From positions 94,040,753 to 94,104,752 of the forward strand of contig CM051456.1 in the NCBI GenBank assembly GCA_028274465.1: DNA of 64,000 nucleotides, written 5' to 3'. Both the position numbers and the translations under genes were made by a program. The DNA is from Plantago ovata (lineage: Eukaryota > Streptophyta > Magnoliopsida > Lamiales > Plantaginaceae). The notes under the pieces are model-generated. The model was not told the DNA's origin and ran no database searches. It saw only the letters and a program-made list of their open reading frames with translations. This document shows, piece by piece, positions 10,550 through 22,601 of the stretch. Numbering within the stretch: position 1 is the stretch's first letter; each line of letters begins with the position of its first letter.

Positions 10550-11804
10550 TGATGAATGTGTATTTTACACTTTCATTCGAGTCTTTTTCACCTATTTTAC
10601 CTATCCTCTATGTTAATTTAGCTATATTTTAGTACATTTTATTAGAATAGTGTCACGTTTCCCTTTAGATTTTATTTTACAGGTTTTGGTTGAAATTCGA
10701 AGATTTCCGGGCAATTATATTGAAGTTCACAAGGAATTGGTGTTCCAGAAGCCTATTTGGAGTATCTGAAGGTTTCCGGATAGGATTTGAAGTCTAGGGG
10801 CCGAATCTGGAGGTTAGAAGGCTACTAGAAGTCAGAAACCGAGTCCGAAAAGGGGAAGAAATCCAAAAAGGCGTCGAAAACGCGGAATTCCGCGAGAAAT
10901 ACCCGGGGGCGAACCGCCCCGTGGTTTTTCGGGGCCTATATATAGTGCTCAGTTTTTCTCCGAAAATCATATCTTTCCAGACCTACTTTCTCACCTCTCT
11001 CTATAGTTTTAGGTAGGAACTTCCTGGGGCCTAACCCGGGACTTCCGTAGCTTAGGGGATACTTTTTCATAGCGGATTGGAGCTCGTAGGATCGCAATTC
11101 TTCGGAGATTGACAACCTTCGGTAACTTGTATCTTACAGTTTAATCTACTTATTTTATTTATCTTTCAATATGTTTTCTTCTATGATTTCTGTTGATTGC
11201 ATGCCTATTATGAGTAGCTAAACTTATCGTTGGTGGTAGTATGTGAATTCTTAGCGAAGAGAAGATAATCATGCTAATGGCTATATCGCTCATTATACTC
11301 CGTGTCATTGCTTTATTTCGTTGATCAGTTGCAACCAAAATTCTCGTATGTTGTATTAATTATTATGCACAATTGGACACTTGTCGACCATCAGACCAAT
11401 TATCTTCGTAGTGTTGAATAATTACGGAACACATTAGGACAATCGTGATTGACTTGTCAGACCAATTATCTTCGTAGTGCTTAATATTTGCAACATGACA
11501 CTAGATTGATTCAAAGATCTCTATGCAAGACCGAGGAATTTATGCATGATTATCGACCCGTTATGTTAAGAAGGATCATACTATCACCAATCTCCATTAT
11601 CTGCTAGAAACCCCTTTTGCTATCTGTTTGCTGTCTTTATATTCTAAATTAGATTTGATAAAGCTAGTTATAGTCCTGAGAGAACGACACTCAAGTCATT
11701 CTACTGCTACACTATGGTTTTCGTTGTAGTTGTGGATTGTCTTTGGCTAAATACAAATTTATTTGATTCGTTCGCGTTGGAGCACGACACCAGCGCGTTC
11801 ATCA
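10550..11804 (+). repeat. 3' LTR of the gag-protease element
   Basis: Nearly identical to 5336-6610 but about 20 bases shorter, because one GC palindrome unit upstream of the TATA box is missing (a single unit at 10906-10920; TATA at 10937). The high identity indicates a recent insertion. Confidence 0.93.
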
Positions 11805-11906
11805 GCTACTAAGTTGAAGAGCAGTACTCTGGCTGGGAATGAAGCTCCAAAATGGGAACTCAAGGCTGAAGACTCTAACTTCTATTTTATCTTTTGTAAC
11901 TCTTGA

Positions 11907-12272
11907 GTCTTGATAGTAAGGATGTGGATTATTAGTCTAATAATCTAGTAGTCAGGTCTATATTTTATTAGCATTGTCAATTGTGATGTTTCCCACCTTT
12001 GCTGTTATTCAACTTTTTATTTACTAGAGAGAATATTCAACGCTGATATGTTTGATCATGTGATCGATAATCTAGTGATTACGAGTCCAAAATATTATGC
12101 AATTTAAAACTCTACTTATACCAAAGGCACGGTGTAATCAAGGGAATAAGCGTTGTTGTTCCCCCTCCCCCTTAAAATTTATGATATTTCAAATTCTGGT
12201 CCCTCCATAAATCTCGAAGTTTTCATGGATATGCAATTTCATACCCCCTAACTTTGATTCCTGGTCTGACTT
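11907..12272. other. spacer between F-box copies A and B
   Basis: No ORF, repeat or RNA gene is recognisable. The F-box N-terminus of copy B would be expected here, but no F-box start motif is readable in any frame. The first exon is either lost or too diverged. Confidence 0.5.
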
Positions 12273-13138
12273 TGCAAAGAAGTAGTCAGAACGGGTATAG
12301 TTTCTAAGAGATGGAAATCGTTATGGACTCAAGTCGATACTCTTTCTTTCAGTAGTTGGGTAGTTCCAGAGAACCAGTTTTCACATTTTCTTTCATTTGT
12401 TAATAACACTGTTATGCAATGCACTTGCCCTGTCATCAAGAAATTCTCACTGTGTGGTTTATGGGGGTAATTTTGGTGATGACGATCATGATTATGTTCG
12501 GGAACTAATTGATAAATGGGTCACATTTGTTTTGGAAATAAATGTTCAAGTTCTATCGCTTCAATTGCGTGGCCTTGACTATGAACTAGGTATGGACATA
12601 GATTTTACTTCTGTAAGGTGGAGTTCCCTCAGAACGTTGCATATTACGGCTATGTCTGTGTCTGTTGAGTACATTGAGGCAGTATTATCGGGTTGTCCTG
12701 TGTTAGAAACCATGATTTTCGATGACATTCGAGGGGTTGAGCATTTCGATATTACCTCCACGAGTGTGAAGAACTTGATACTTAGGGAACTGAAGGATGA
12801 TGAAGATGATCAAACCGTTCAAATTAGGGCTCCTAATTGGCTTGAAGAAATAGAGGTTTCCGGTGCGTTTGTTGGGGTTATGTTTAATCTAGTTAGTGTT
12901 CCTTCTTTAAAGATTGCTAATCTAGATGGTAGTTATGATCAGTACGATCATCATCCTGATGAGATTACACTTTCTGAAATTTTCCACCTTGATATGGCGG
13001 AATATACTATCAACTTACTAATCAAACCTGCTAGTCATGTAGATGAACTAGTTATTGGCGGACAGTTTCTGCAGGTGAGATTTCTATACATTACATTTAA
13101 GTTCTAGTTCCTCATGTTTCTGTCAAATTAGAACCCCG

Positions 13139-14390
13139 ATGCCCCCCAAGAAGAAAAACCCTACGGAGCCGCCTCGGCCCCGTGGTCGTCCAAAGGCTAA
13201 GCAGGACGACCCGGTGACTGAAACGATCAACGTGGAGGAGGAGCCACTAGCAACGAGGTCAGGACAAGCGGAATCAAGTGGAACGGATGGAAACGGCGAT
13301 GAGGAATTGTCGGATCTGCCTCAAACAATACCTGAGAACCAATCGGAAACTCTTGCAGCCCAACCGGAGCAAAAAATGGAAACGGTAACTATTCTGGAAA
13401 ACCCTGTGATACGATCAATTGATGAATCTGTTGAGAAATCTATGCAGCAGCCATGGGTAGACACAATTAGCGGCAACCGCCTCCCTGAAAGAGGACTGGT
13501 TCTACAATATGTTGCCCCTACTGTGGAAGATGGTGAAATTATTGTTGATATTGAGGATGAGGATATTGAGGACGCGCTGAAATTCTAGGAGAATTCCCTT
13601 ATTATGTATGTCATTGATGAGAACTTGTCCATGAATGTGTGGAACTTCGCTAAGCTGCCTGATCTCTACTATAATGATGAGGGATATTTCATTGCCCGTT
13701 TTCACTCTAAACAAGACAAGATAAGGATGCAGTACTAATGAAGGGTCCATATACAATCTTTGGGAGAGATATGTTTCTGAGGCCTTGGGAGTGAAACTTC
13801 AGACTTACTGATGATCTCTTCAAAGCTATGCCAATGTGGCTTACATTCCCACAATTGCCTGTGTATCATTGGGGCGTGTATCATTGGGGGCCGAAAAGTC
13901 TGAATAAAATAGCTAGTGCTGTTGGAACGCCCTTGGTCACCGATGAATGCACGGCTCGCAATCTCCGTGCGTCGTATGCAAGAATGTTGATCGATGTTGA
14001 CATAACCCAGCCAGTTAAGGAGTCCATAAAAATTCGGGATAAGCAGGGAAATCAAATCACTCAACCAATTGAGTATGAGTGGAAGCCGCATTCTGTCAAA
14101 AATGCCAAAAGATGGGGCATGATTGTGCGCAAAAGCAGTCCCAAGTACGCAAGCAACGAACCCAGCAGCATACTACGAAACGCTGGACTGCTAAAGCCCC
14201 ATCGGCTGCTCCAACTACTGCCCCACCTGGGAGGGAAAGTGTGGAACAGCCTCCTACTCCGATAGATGCTAATTCTATACTGCCGTCGGGTTCGAATGTT
14301 AGCATCACAATTTCGGGGCCCCCACGGACTGAAAGCCAGAACCATGCGCAGACTGGTAGCAGGCCGCAGACTGGTAGCAGGCCGATGTAG
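13139..14390 (+). pseudogene. LINE ORF1 (DUF4283-like RNA-binding protein), broken
   Basis: The start ATG at 13139 opens a basic N-terminus (PPKKKNPTEPPRPRGRPK), then an acidic region. A TAG at ~13586 stands where a Trp is expected. Downstream, in shifted frames, lie a DUF4283-like domain (SLNKIASAVGTPLVTDECTA at ~13898-13957) and a CCHC knuckle (CQKCQKMGHDC, ~14090), followed by a Pro/Ser/Gln-rich tail. In plant L1 elements this protein binds the LINE RNA in the particle. At least one stop and two frame changes make it non-functional. Confidence 0.8.
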
Positions 14391-14625
14391 AGCCAGTCTT
14401 AGCATAAAGATAAGAAGTGGGTGGAGGTTAGAAACAAACAGAACAAATCACCACGGCGGAGTCCTACCCGTTCACCTTCCAGACCACAAGCAGGCACTTT
14501 AGAAACGAGCAATGGTTTTGACTCATTAAGTCATAGAGCTGGACTTAATGAGGATCAAAATCATGATCCATGATTGTTTGCACTTCAAGAAAAACGCAGT
14601 TTAGTGACGCTCCAATTGGAACGAA

Positions 14626-17600
14626 AGGGGGCTAAATAAAGTGGCTAAACATAAGGAGATTTGCTCCGGTCTCAGAGATTGGAATGTTAGCATAGCCGTC
14701 CTTTTGGAAACAAGAGTTAAAAAATTGAAAGCTGTAAAGATACAAAGGAAATTGGGCAATCCATGGAAGTTTCTCGATAATTATAGCGCCCACGCGAATG
14801 GCAGAATTTGGGTTCTATGGGCTCCAAGCCGAGTTCGAGTCCAACTACTTCAATGTACGGACCAATTCTTCCACTGTCATGTCTGGGATCTCAATGGGCT
14901 TGATAAAGGTTTTATAACTTTTATTTACGCCCACAATCAGCTGGAAAGGAGAAGAATCTTGTGGAATGATTTACAAACAATGGCCCCACAGGTTACCGGA
15001 GCTTGGTTATGCATTGGCGATCTAAATAATGTCATGCGATCTGGAGATCGAGAGGGGGGTAATGATGTGCATTTACATGAATACATTGATCTGGCCAACA
15101 TGATGATGAATGCTGGACTGAATGAAGTTCAGACGCAAGGTGGACCATTTACATGGTCAAATCGACATGATCAGGGGCTGATTTACTCACGCATCGATCA
15201 TGCCATCGTAAAGTTAGATTGGTTCCAAATGAACCCTGACTTGATTGTTGATGTCTTGCCACCGGGGCTGTCAGATCATTCCCCATTGCACCTACAAAGG
15301 CTGCTGCCAAACACAGCCGGACGACGAAATTTCCGGTTTCTTAACTGCCTTGTTGAGATGCCCGATTTCCACAGTACTGTTGCTAATGGCTGGCGCATAA
15401 CTAGACATGGGACTCGCCAGGGAATAGTATGGAATAAGTTGAAAAATTTACAGAGATATTTCCGTGGCATGACCAACCGTATATCTGGCTTACCAGATAA
15501 AATTCAGGCGGCCAGAGTACAGCTTGAGAACACTCAAATATTGTTGCGTGCTGATAAATTCAATGCCACTCTCATCCAGCGAATGAAAGAAGAAAGCCTT
15601 GCGTTGGAAAAGTGGCACAACATTGAGGAGAAAGTGATGCACCAAAAATCCAAAATTGATTGGTTGAAACTTGGGGATGGAAATACGAGCTTTTTCCATG
15701 CTTCGGTAAAAGAGAAAAATAAAATGGTTGGCATTACAAAGTTGCACAAGGCTGATGGCACCGAGGTTAGCACGCATACAGACATTGAAACAGAGATTCT
15801 CGCTTTCTGTGGACAATTAGTTGGCTCGGCCACACATAGATTAGAAAATGTTGATCTACCTGCCCTGTGCAATGGCCCGCACCTCAACCACCAGGCAAGA
15901 TGTGAGCTAATTCGTGAGGTTACTGTGACTGAAATCTATGATGCGCTGAAGAGCATTGGCGACAACAAGGCTCCCGGAGTGGATGGCTTCTCGTCAAAAT
16001 TCTTTAAAGCATCTTGGAATCTGATCAAGGATAATATGGTTGCTGCTGTACTTGAGTTCTTCCAACAAGAAAAGCTTTATCCGGCATGGAATTGCACTCT
16101 GGTCACTCTAATACCAAAGAAACCAGGGGCCACAACTATGAAGGAAATGAGGCCGATCTCCTGCTGCACAACAGTGTATATAAGATCATCTCAAAAATCC
16201 TCACACAACAATTGGCAAAGGTTATTAATGGGATTGTCAATGACAGCCAATCAGCCTTTATCCCGGGGCGCACAATCCAGGACAACATCCTAATGGCGCA
16301 AGAACTGGTGAAGGGGTATGGCAGAAAGAGGATTTCACCACGGTGCATGGTGCAAATGGACCTCCAAAAAGCGTACTACACGGTAGAGTGGCCTGCTATG
16401 GAAGGAATACTGAAGGAGTTGGGCTTTCCTTCCCTATTTGTACGGTGGATCATGTTGTGCTTATAAATACTCAATCAATGGAGTGCCTTCGAGGATTCTG
16501 AAAGCAAAAAGGGGATTGCGGCAAGGGGACCCCATGTCACCTCTGAGTTGTGTTAATAATGGAGTACCTACACGATGCCTCCAACAGTTAGTACGCAACC
16601 CAGACTTCAACTTCCATCCTAAATGCGAAAAATTAAAGATCATCAATCTCTCTTTTGCAGATGACTTGATGCTATTTATGAGAGGGGATGTGGAGTCAGT
16701 CGACCTTATTATGAAGCAATTTGCTAAATTCTCTGGATCTACTGGCTTGGCTGTTAATCTGGACAAAAGTAAGGTGTTCTTTGGCGGTGTTAGCAGTGGT
16801 GAACAGGACCTGAGCACGCAATGTACAGGTCTCGCTAGGGGCGACTTGCCAATAAAATATCTGGGTGTGCCGCTTGCTTCCAGAAAGCTTACCGTCAATA
16901 TGTGCCAACCCCCTTATTGATAAGATTGTTGGACATATTCGGCATTGGACGTCTAAGCTATTAAGTTATGCGGGGAGACAACAACTAATCTCAAGTGTCA
17001 TCTTCTCCATAACCAGCTACTGGCTCCAGGTGTTTCCGATCCCCAAGAAAGTTTTACACCACATTGAAAGCATATGCAGAATGTTCCTGTGGAGTGGCAA
17101 AGATAACTTGTCGCGAAAAGCTTTAGTTGCATGGGAGAATGTATGCGATCCTCGTAGTTGCGGTGGGCTGAATATCACCGCGCTCACAGAATGGAATCAG
17201 GCCCTCATGGCAAAATTGCTATGGAACATTCATAATAAGTCCAACAAGTTGTGGATACGCTGGGTTCACGCTTACTACATCAAGGGCAGACCTTTGGATT
17301 TGCTTGCTGCTCCAACGAACTGCTCCTGGACGTTTAAAAGCATCCTCAAGTGTAGAGAGAAAGTCGACAATCTTCAGGAATGGAGGGACTGTATTGATGG
17401 AGGCAAATTTGTGGTAAGTAAAATCTATAAAGGCCTTCGAGGTGTTAAGGAAAAAGTCTATTGGAAAGATTTGGTGCTGGGGAGTATGGCGCGACCCAGA
17501 GCCGTATTCATACTCTGGCTGTGCATGCAGAAACGATTGGCTACGAAAGATCGCCTCCTGCGATTTGGGTATCAGATTGACAGCAGCTGTAGCTATTGCG

Positions 17601-17947
17601 GGGGGCAAGAAGATGTCGAACACCTGTTTTTTCATTGTAATGTCACGAGGCAGATATTCCAGACTGCTATGCGATGGGTACATGTTGATGTGAACTGGAC
17701 TAATTGGGAAACAAGTTTTAAAAATATAAACCGAAAGGTAAAGGGGAAGGGCAGTAAGTCGAAACTACTGCAAGGCCTCCTAGCTGAAGTTGTGTATGGG
17801 ATATGGAAGGCCAGAAATGACTATATTTTCCAGCAAAAGGCCATTGATAAAGACGAGATTGGAACAGCAGCTATACGACGTGTGGTGCAAAGAAGTACCC
17901 TTTATCCCAAGCTGCAACAGGAAGCGTACAGATTGGAATTTGGTTGA
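14626..17947 (+). pseudogene. LINE ORF2: AP endonuclease, reverse transcriptase, zf-RVT; broken
   Basis: The first open part reaches 16293. It shows an apurinic endonuclease with IGDLNNVM, QGGPFTWSN, SRIDHAI and LSDHSPL motifs, then the start of the RT (TLIPKKPG, MRPISCC). The RT continues in another frame (16100-16466: QSAFIPGRTIQDNILM), then 16470-16920 with the catalytic FADDL. A final frame to 17947 ends in a zf-RVT motif (CSYCGGQEDVEHLFFHC). There are at least three frame changes, near 16190, 16465 and 16905, and a short loss after RQGDPMSPL. Expected to nick DNA and copy LINE RNA; dead as written. No clear ATG precedes the endonuclease start at ~14626. Confidence 0.85.
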
Positions 17948-18888
17948 AATTCTTGGCTTTAATGTGTAACTTGTGGCTCCCTTAGTATGTAGCTAGGTAA
18001 CTTGTATGGTCTGGACCGCTTTTGTGTCGACCATTTGGACTCAATCAAACTGTTTGGAGGTAATGAGAATATCGTTCAGTTCCAAAAAAAAAAAAAAAAA
18101 GTTTCTGTCAAATTTGCAATCTTGATTACTGTATATATGTATCTTGTATAGATAGCTACTAGGACTTGAAAGTTTTTCTTCTATAGATACCTAGGTTTGC
18201 ATTTATCTTTATACTGTACATTGTGTGCACTCTTAGTCTATATTATAACTGCATGTCATGTATCTATATTATTATTGAGGATTGTGTTATTGCATGTCAC
18301 AGGCCCTTTCATTGTTGAAAGCATTAGGGAGGCCTTGTCCACTATTCCGTTGCAAACATCTTACGATTAATGTCAATTCAGCTATTTGGAAGAATGAGCT
18401 TTCTGGGATAGAATGCCTGCTGCAAAGTACACCACAACTGGAGACACTAGTAATCAAGGTGTCTCTTTGGCAGGTTTGTTGTTAAACACTTTTCATATCT
18501 TTCATTTAATGCTGCTTCTGTTCGAATGATTTTACATGTATGGATTGCTTTCTTGACAATCATAACAGCCACTTAATTCTTCTGTGTTCAGTATGATAAT
18601 TACTATGTAGAAGAGTTTCCTCCCATGGGACCCCCGGTTCTTGAAAAGAGAAGCTTTCCACGCCTGAGGAGTGTTAAGATTGATTACAAGAAAACCTTGT
18701 GTGATTCGGTGTACGACGAGTGCTTTGATTTTAAGCTTGTAGAAAATATACTGACAAGCAATCCTCCTTGTCTGAAAAAGTTAGTTATCATGTCACAGCC
18801 CGGTTGCTCTTATTGCAGTAAGGATTGTTCATCATGGAGAGCAAACTTTTTAGCTTCCAAGTTGAAGAAAGGTACTGTCTGGGAATGA

Positions 18889-19257
18889 AGCTCCGAAATG
18901 GGAACTCAAGGCCAAAGACTCCAACTTTGATTTTCTCTTTTGCAAGCCTGGATAATGAGTGATGAATTTGCTTTGGAATTTGTCGGAAATTGTTGGTATG
19001 AACCTCAAGTTTACCGTAGCGAAAATTTACAAAAAAGATTATCACCTGCAATGAATAATTTACCATTTCTTAATAGAATCATTGCTTTTAGGCGCAAAAA
19101 AATAAAAAGGCTTGCAGTAGTATTTATTGAGTTAAAAGTATGTAATAAGCCAGCCTACCAAAGAGGATACAGTTACAGTGAGTAAACTGAATAAAACGCA
19201 AACATTAACAATTTCAGCATGGCCCAACTCTCCTCAACTTGACCAAAAGAAGTTAGT
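18889..19257. other. tail-to-tail intergenic stretch
   Basis: It lies between the 3' end of F-box copy B (+) and the stop of the B3 gene (-). Presumably it holds the 3' untranslated ends of both. No RNA gene or repeat is seen. Confidence 0.5.
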
Positions 19258-22200
19258 TCATGTACTCAAATCACTTGACAGACAAGATTTGCGAACAACA
19301 CCAACTTTGTAGTAAATGAGGGATTTGTGCCTTTGGGGCTCGAATTCACAGGTGTCTCCACTTTCCACATGGTTGGCTTCACAGAAGCTTCTCCAATTAT
19401 CAGTAAACGCTCTCGAATAGCACAAGTCGCGATACCACACTGGCCAACATCTTCCTGATTCATTTTCAAGATACACAACCCTCTCAGTCTTTCTCTTTCT
19501 TTGGGGAGCAGGAATGCATACTGGCAAAACCTGCATCAAGGAGCAACCACATGAGTGAGTGAACCCTGGTTAGGAAACGAAAATGTGCTCAAGAAACGCT
19601 TAAACTAGAAAGCCCTCGTATTTACTTTCAGTTTTACAGTAATTTACGCATGTTTTCTGTATGACAAGTCCAGTTAAGTCACTGTAAAACTTTCAACAAC
19701 CTGATGATCCGTGAACAATACAATATACAATAAATAACCAAGAAGACTGGGAGACCATAATGAGTTACAGGTCATCAGTCAAACATAGTGATGTCCCAAA
19801 TTAAGGCATGATATATGGTGGTAAATTGATCCAGCAATGTTATAATCAAGAATAGCATACCAGATGAGATTTGCTTTTAACTGCTGCAGAAAAAGAACCT
19901 GGAACTGATGGATGAGTACTATCATCAGATAGGCCAGGTTCAACTTTCACCACCCGGGATTTTGCCAAATGTTCTGCATCTAGCAAAATGGAATTCAGAT
20001 ATTTCGAACAATTTGAGGTATTATTACAATGTTCCTGGTGAAAAGCAGTTTGGATTGAAATGTACCTTCAGATATTTGATGTAATTCATGAACTTCATCT
20101 CTTGACCCCATGAGCTCTTTCATAACAGCGGCATCTTGTTTCTCTGTTTTAATGAGAAACCAATAAAGATTAAGACAATATTCTGGTAGTTCAAAAAAAC
20201 TCCCAACTCTGCAACTAAACTTGAAGAAGTTAATAGAGACACGATAAGGACACATTATTACGCATCAGATTTGTGATATCAGAGCTCATGGAGTCAAGAG
20301 AGGTAAAAATGATTTTTAAAAAAAAATTATGCTGCTCAGCATCGTCAAATATAGTAGAAAAATTTATAGAGAATACAAAACAATAAGTATATCCAAGCTT
20401 CAAATCTAATCGATAGGAGCCAAAAGGTTCTTGTGTGGAAGCATTTTCTTGCTTGGAAACTTGACTTTCCTGATAAAATGGTGGCCCATACCTGATAGGT
20501 TCATTTTATAACTTGATACTTCAAGCTGAGGCTTCGGACCTAAGATCGACGAGGCAAGAGATTTTGGCAATAAAGCATTCTCTTGCTGGGGTACTTGACT
20601 GCTCCTTATGGAAGGGTATCCGGTACTATTTGATTCCATGATCGTATCTCTTATTGTAGAAGATTGTTTACCTGTTTAAATACAACTACATAAAATAGTG
20701 TGCTAATAAAATTAAAAAACAAAACAAAAGCTCTACTATGTCCTAATTCAACAATAGACAAACACAGACCAGAAGAAAAGTTGGGAATGGAATTGTCTTG
20801 ATCAGCAACCTGACTACAGCTGAGATAAGGGCTTTCCCCACGCAATGCCAATATGTGATCGCCTATATCAAACCACCAGAAGTTAATAACAACAAACGGA
20901 ATATAAAACTTGATCTCTTATGCAGTAACTAGTAAGTAACAATAAATAGAAATAGAAACAAACCGTCTTGAATGAATCCGGTATTATCAGCCAGGGTTTT
21001 GTCAACACCATCCCGCATGCTTGTCTTTGAGTTATCAATTTCTGAAGGTTTTCCATTAACATGGTCGATGGAATAGTCATCAAGAGGGCAATTGATTATT
21101 TCAGTGTCATTAGAAGGGTTCTCAAATTTTGACAAGTCCAAAGCGCTCCTATCTTCTTCTGGAAAATTATCATCTCTCTTCCCTGTGCAAATTGGATCTT
21201 CCAGATTTATAGGCATAAGCTGAAAAGGAGACTTTCCAAGATCACCATCGGAATCGGAAACATTTTTTCTGATAATTTGGCTTTGGCACTTGGAAGCTTT
21301 AGAACCTGACATAAATTGCGCCGAAGAGCTTGGTCTATCCATCAGATTGACATCAACAACCAGCACCGATTTATCTTGATCTAGCCTAGGTCTTTTGTTT
21401 CTTAGAGACCTTCTAGGGGAAAATTTTGTTCGCTCACACGCACTGGCATCGTATATCTGAACAATAAAATGTCCTTTCTTCATGTAATTGAACACTAAGA
21501 GATCACCAAATTCCAGATGATGGTCACTGTAAAAATCAGTCCAGCCTTCTTTTAATGCAAGGGAACCATCAACGTTTGAGAATATTACACGTGATTCATG
21601 CCCATTTACATCCTCAATTCGAGCTTCCTGACCAACCAAGTCTGTCACAGTGCGAGCAAATTTGGGAGGCAAGTACTGCATGAAAATTTTACAAAATGTT
21701 GAAGATAGACATTGCATAACTAACCATATAAATAAAGAACATTTTATGGGGAAAGCAAAGCAAGTGAACACATATTTGGAAGTTCCTCTGAAACATTCAC
21801 TGACAGTATAAAACTTCCTAGTATTTGACCATTTCAGCCTTGCAATTTAAATTACAGCAGAAATACTCTTAATCTCTGCTCATATAGAAATTTGCCACCT
21901 TATCTATATATTGAGAACATCACTGTATTCGCAACCATCACTAAGGATTTTATCCCTTTTCGGTTCACCCGTCTCTTCGGTACTTATCTCAAAAAGAATA
22001 ATTTAAGGTACTGCACATGAAAGTTAAACTAATTTAGGCTGTTGACAACAATGTAATCTTTGCAGAACACAGAACATGACGGAATAGATACAGTTCATAG
22101 CTCATACGTGCAGTGAAACTTCATATTTATTCATATACATACTGACATACATAACTAACACGAAATCCACTATCATCACGGGTTCAGAGTTTCTTCCTTA

Positions 22201-22601
22201 TCCTAGTTCAGGGACACTGGACCCGGTAAAGATATAAGCATTATGCTTTCAGCATTACCACACTGGCATTTAACTATTTATAAAAAAAATAACTCGCGTA
22301 ATAACATATGAGAAAACAAACGAATTGCACAAAGAACAAGAATAGAAAGAGCCCAAACAAGAAGTACCAAAAAACGGATAGTCTGCCATCAAGAATCATA
22401 AGTTTATGAACAAAGAAACACGATGAGCCGAATTAGGTAGAAAAAAGAAACAGGTGGAAACACTACCAGAACGCTTTCGTATGTCTTGCCATGCATAACT
22501 TTGAAAAACCGATTGACATCAGACGAGGTACCGTTCTTCTTTTTATGAACTATCGCACAATTTTTGGTGCAAACATCACATGCTGCATACCCTCGGCACA
22601 T
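19258..22601 (-). CDS. B3-domain transcription factor, complete, 7 coding exons, 529 aa
   Basis: Exons from GT/AG sites: 22601-22467, 21675-20964, 20862-20770, 20671-20492, 20143-20066, 19979-19861 and 19530-19258. They sum to 1590 bases, in frame, with one stop at the end. The N-terminus is Cys-rich (CRGYAACDVCTKNC). A full B3 DNA-binding domain follows (~30-130: RFFKVMHGKTYESVL ... FGDLLVFNYMKKGHFIVQIYD). The centre is Ser/Asp-rich and the C-terminus (~440-529) resembles the later part of a second B3 domain (NWRSFCEANHVESGDTCEFE). The layout fits REM-like B3 proteins of plants, nuclear regulators that contact the DNA major groove; targets are unknown. The start is the first ATG after a 5'UTR splice acceptor at 22632. 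Other start: none in frame upstream within the exon. Confidence 0.85.

Larger units (their letters stand above)
5336..11804 (+). mobile_element. gag-protease-only Ty3/gypsy LTR retrotransposon (Athila-like)
   Basis: Two LTRs (5336-6610 and 10550-11804) start TGATGAATG and end GTTCATCA, and the element is flanked by a perfect 5-bp duplication GCTAC (5331-5335, 11805-11809). It has a primer-binding site after the 5' LTR and a purine tract before the 3' LTR. The only ORF is a gag-protease polyprotein; RT, RNase H and integrase are missing. Just after the ORF (about 8970-9000) is GGGAGGCAACCCGG, which resembles the post-integrase sequence seen in Athila-like elements, as I recall it. This suggests an internal deletion removed pol. 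It would need enzymes from a complete relative to move. LTR lengths are 1275 and 1255 bp; a ~20-bp loss near 10905 explains the difference. Confidence 0.92.
5057..11906 (+). pseudogene. F-box/FBD/LRR paralogue A, last exon split by a retrotransposon
   Basis: The acceptor TTCAG at 5056 opens an exon that runs to 5335. It resumes at 11810 beyond the inserted element and reaches a stop near 11904. It is the clear counterpart of the last exon of copy B (18592-18888): both contain GPPV(F/L)EKRSFP, a Cys-Asp-Ser-Val segment and a LVENIL..NPP..KKLVI segment. These are features of the C-terminal FBD region of plant F-box proteins, which are SCF ubiquitin-ligase adaptors. Compared with B, copy A is shifted near 5071-5090 and again near 5250. 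Upstream exons are absent because Copia-1 lies directly before it. Non-functional as it stands. Confidence 0.75.
13130..18100 (+). mobile_element. plant L1-type LINE, near full length
   Basis: A 4971-bp element ending in a 17-A tail (18084-18100) and flanked by a perfect 14-bp duplication GTTTCTGTCAAATT (13116-13129, 18101-18114). This is the signature of target-primed reverse transcription. It begins only nine bases before the ORF1 ATG, so the 5' UTR is short or trimmed. It holds a Gag-like ORF1 and an endonuclease/RT ORF2, both broken. It sits in an intron of F-box copy B in the same orientation. Confidence 0.95.
12273..18888 (+). pseudogene. F-box/FBD/LRR paralogue B, 5'-truncated and frameshifted
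   Basis: Three exons are readable: ~12273-13074, 18303-18473 and 18592-18888, all with GT/AG junctions in matching phase. The first opens inside an F-box (VVRTGIVSKRWKSLWTQ), then LRR-like segments (LSGCPVLETM; SVPSLKIANLDGS). The last carries the FBD-type tail. Such proteins are substrate receptors of SCF ubiquitin ligases. The N-terminal half of the F-box is missing, and a run of five G at 12463-12467 puts the upstream part out of frame; one fewer G would join the frames. The LINE at 13130-18100 lies wholly inside the first intron. Likely a pseudogene unless the G-run is a sequencing error and an upstream exon exists. Confidence 0.75.
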
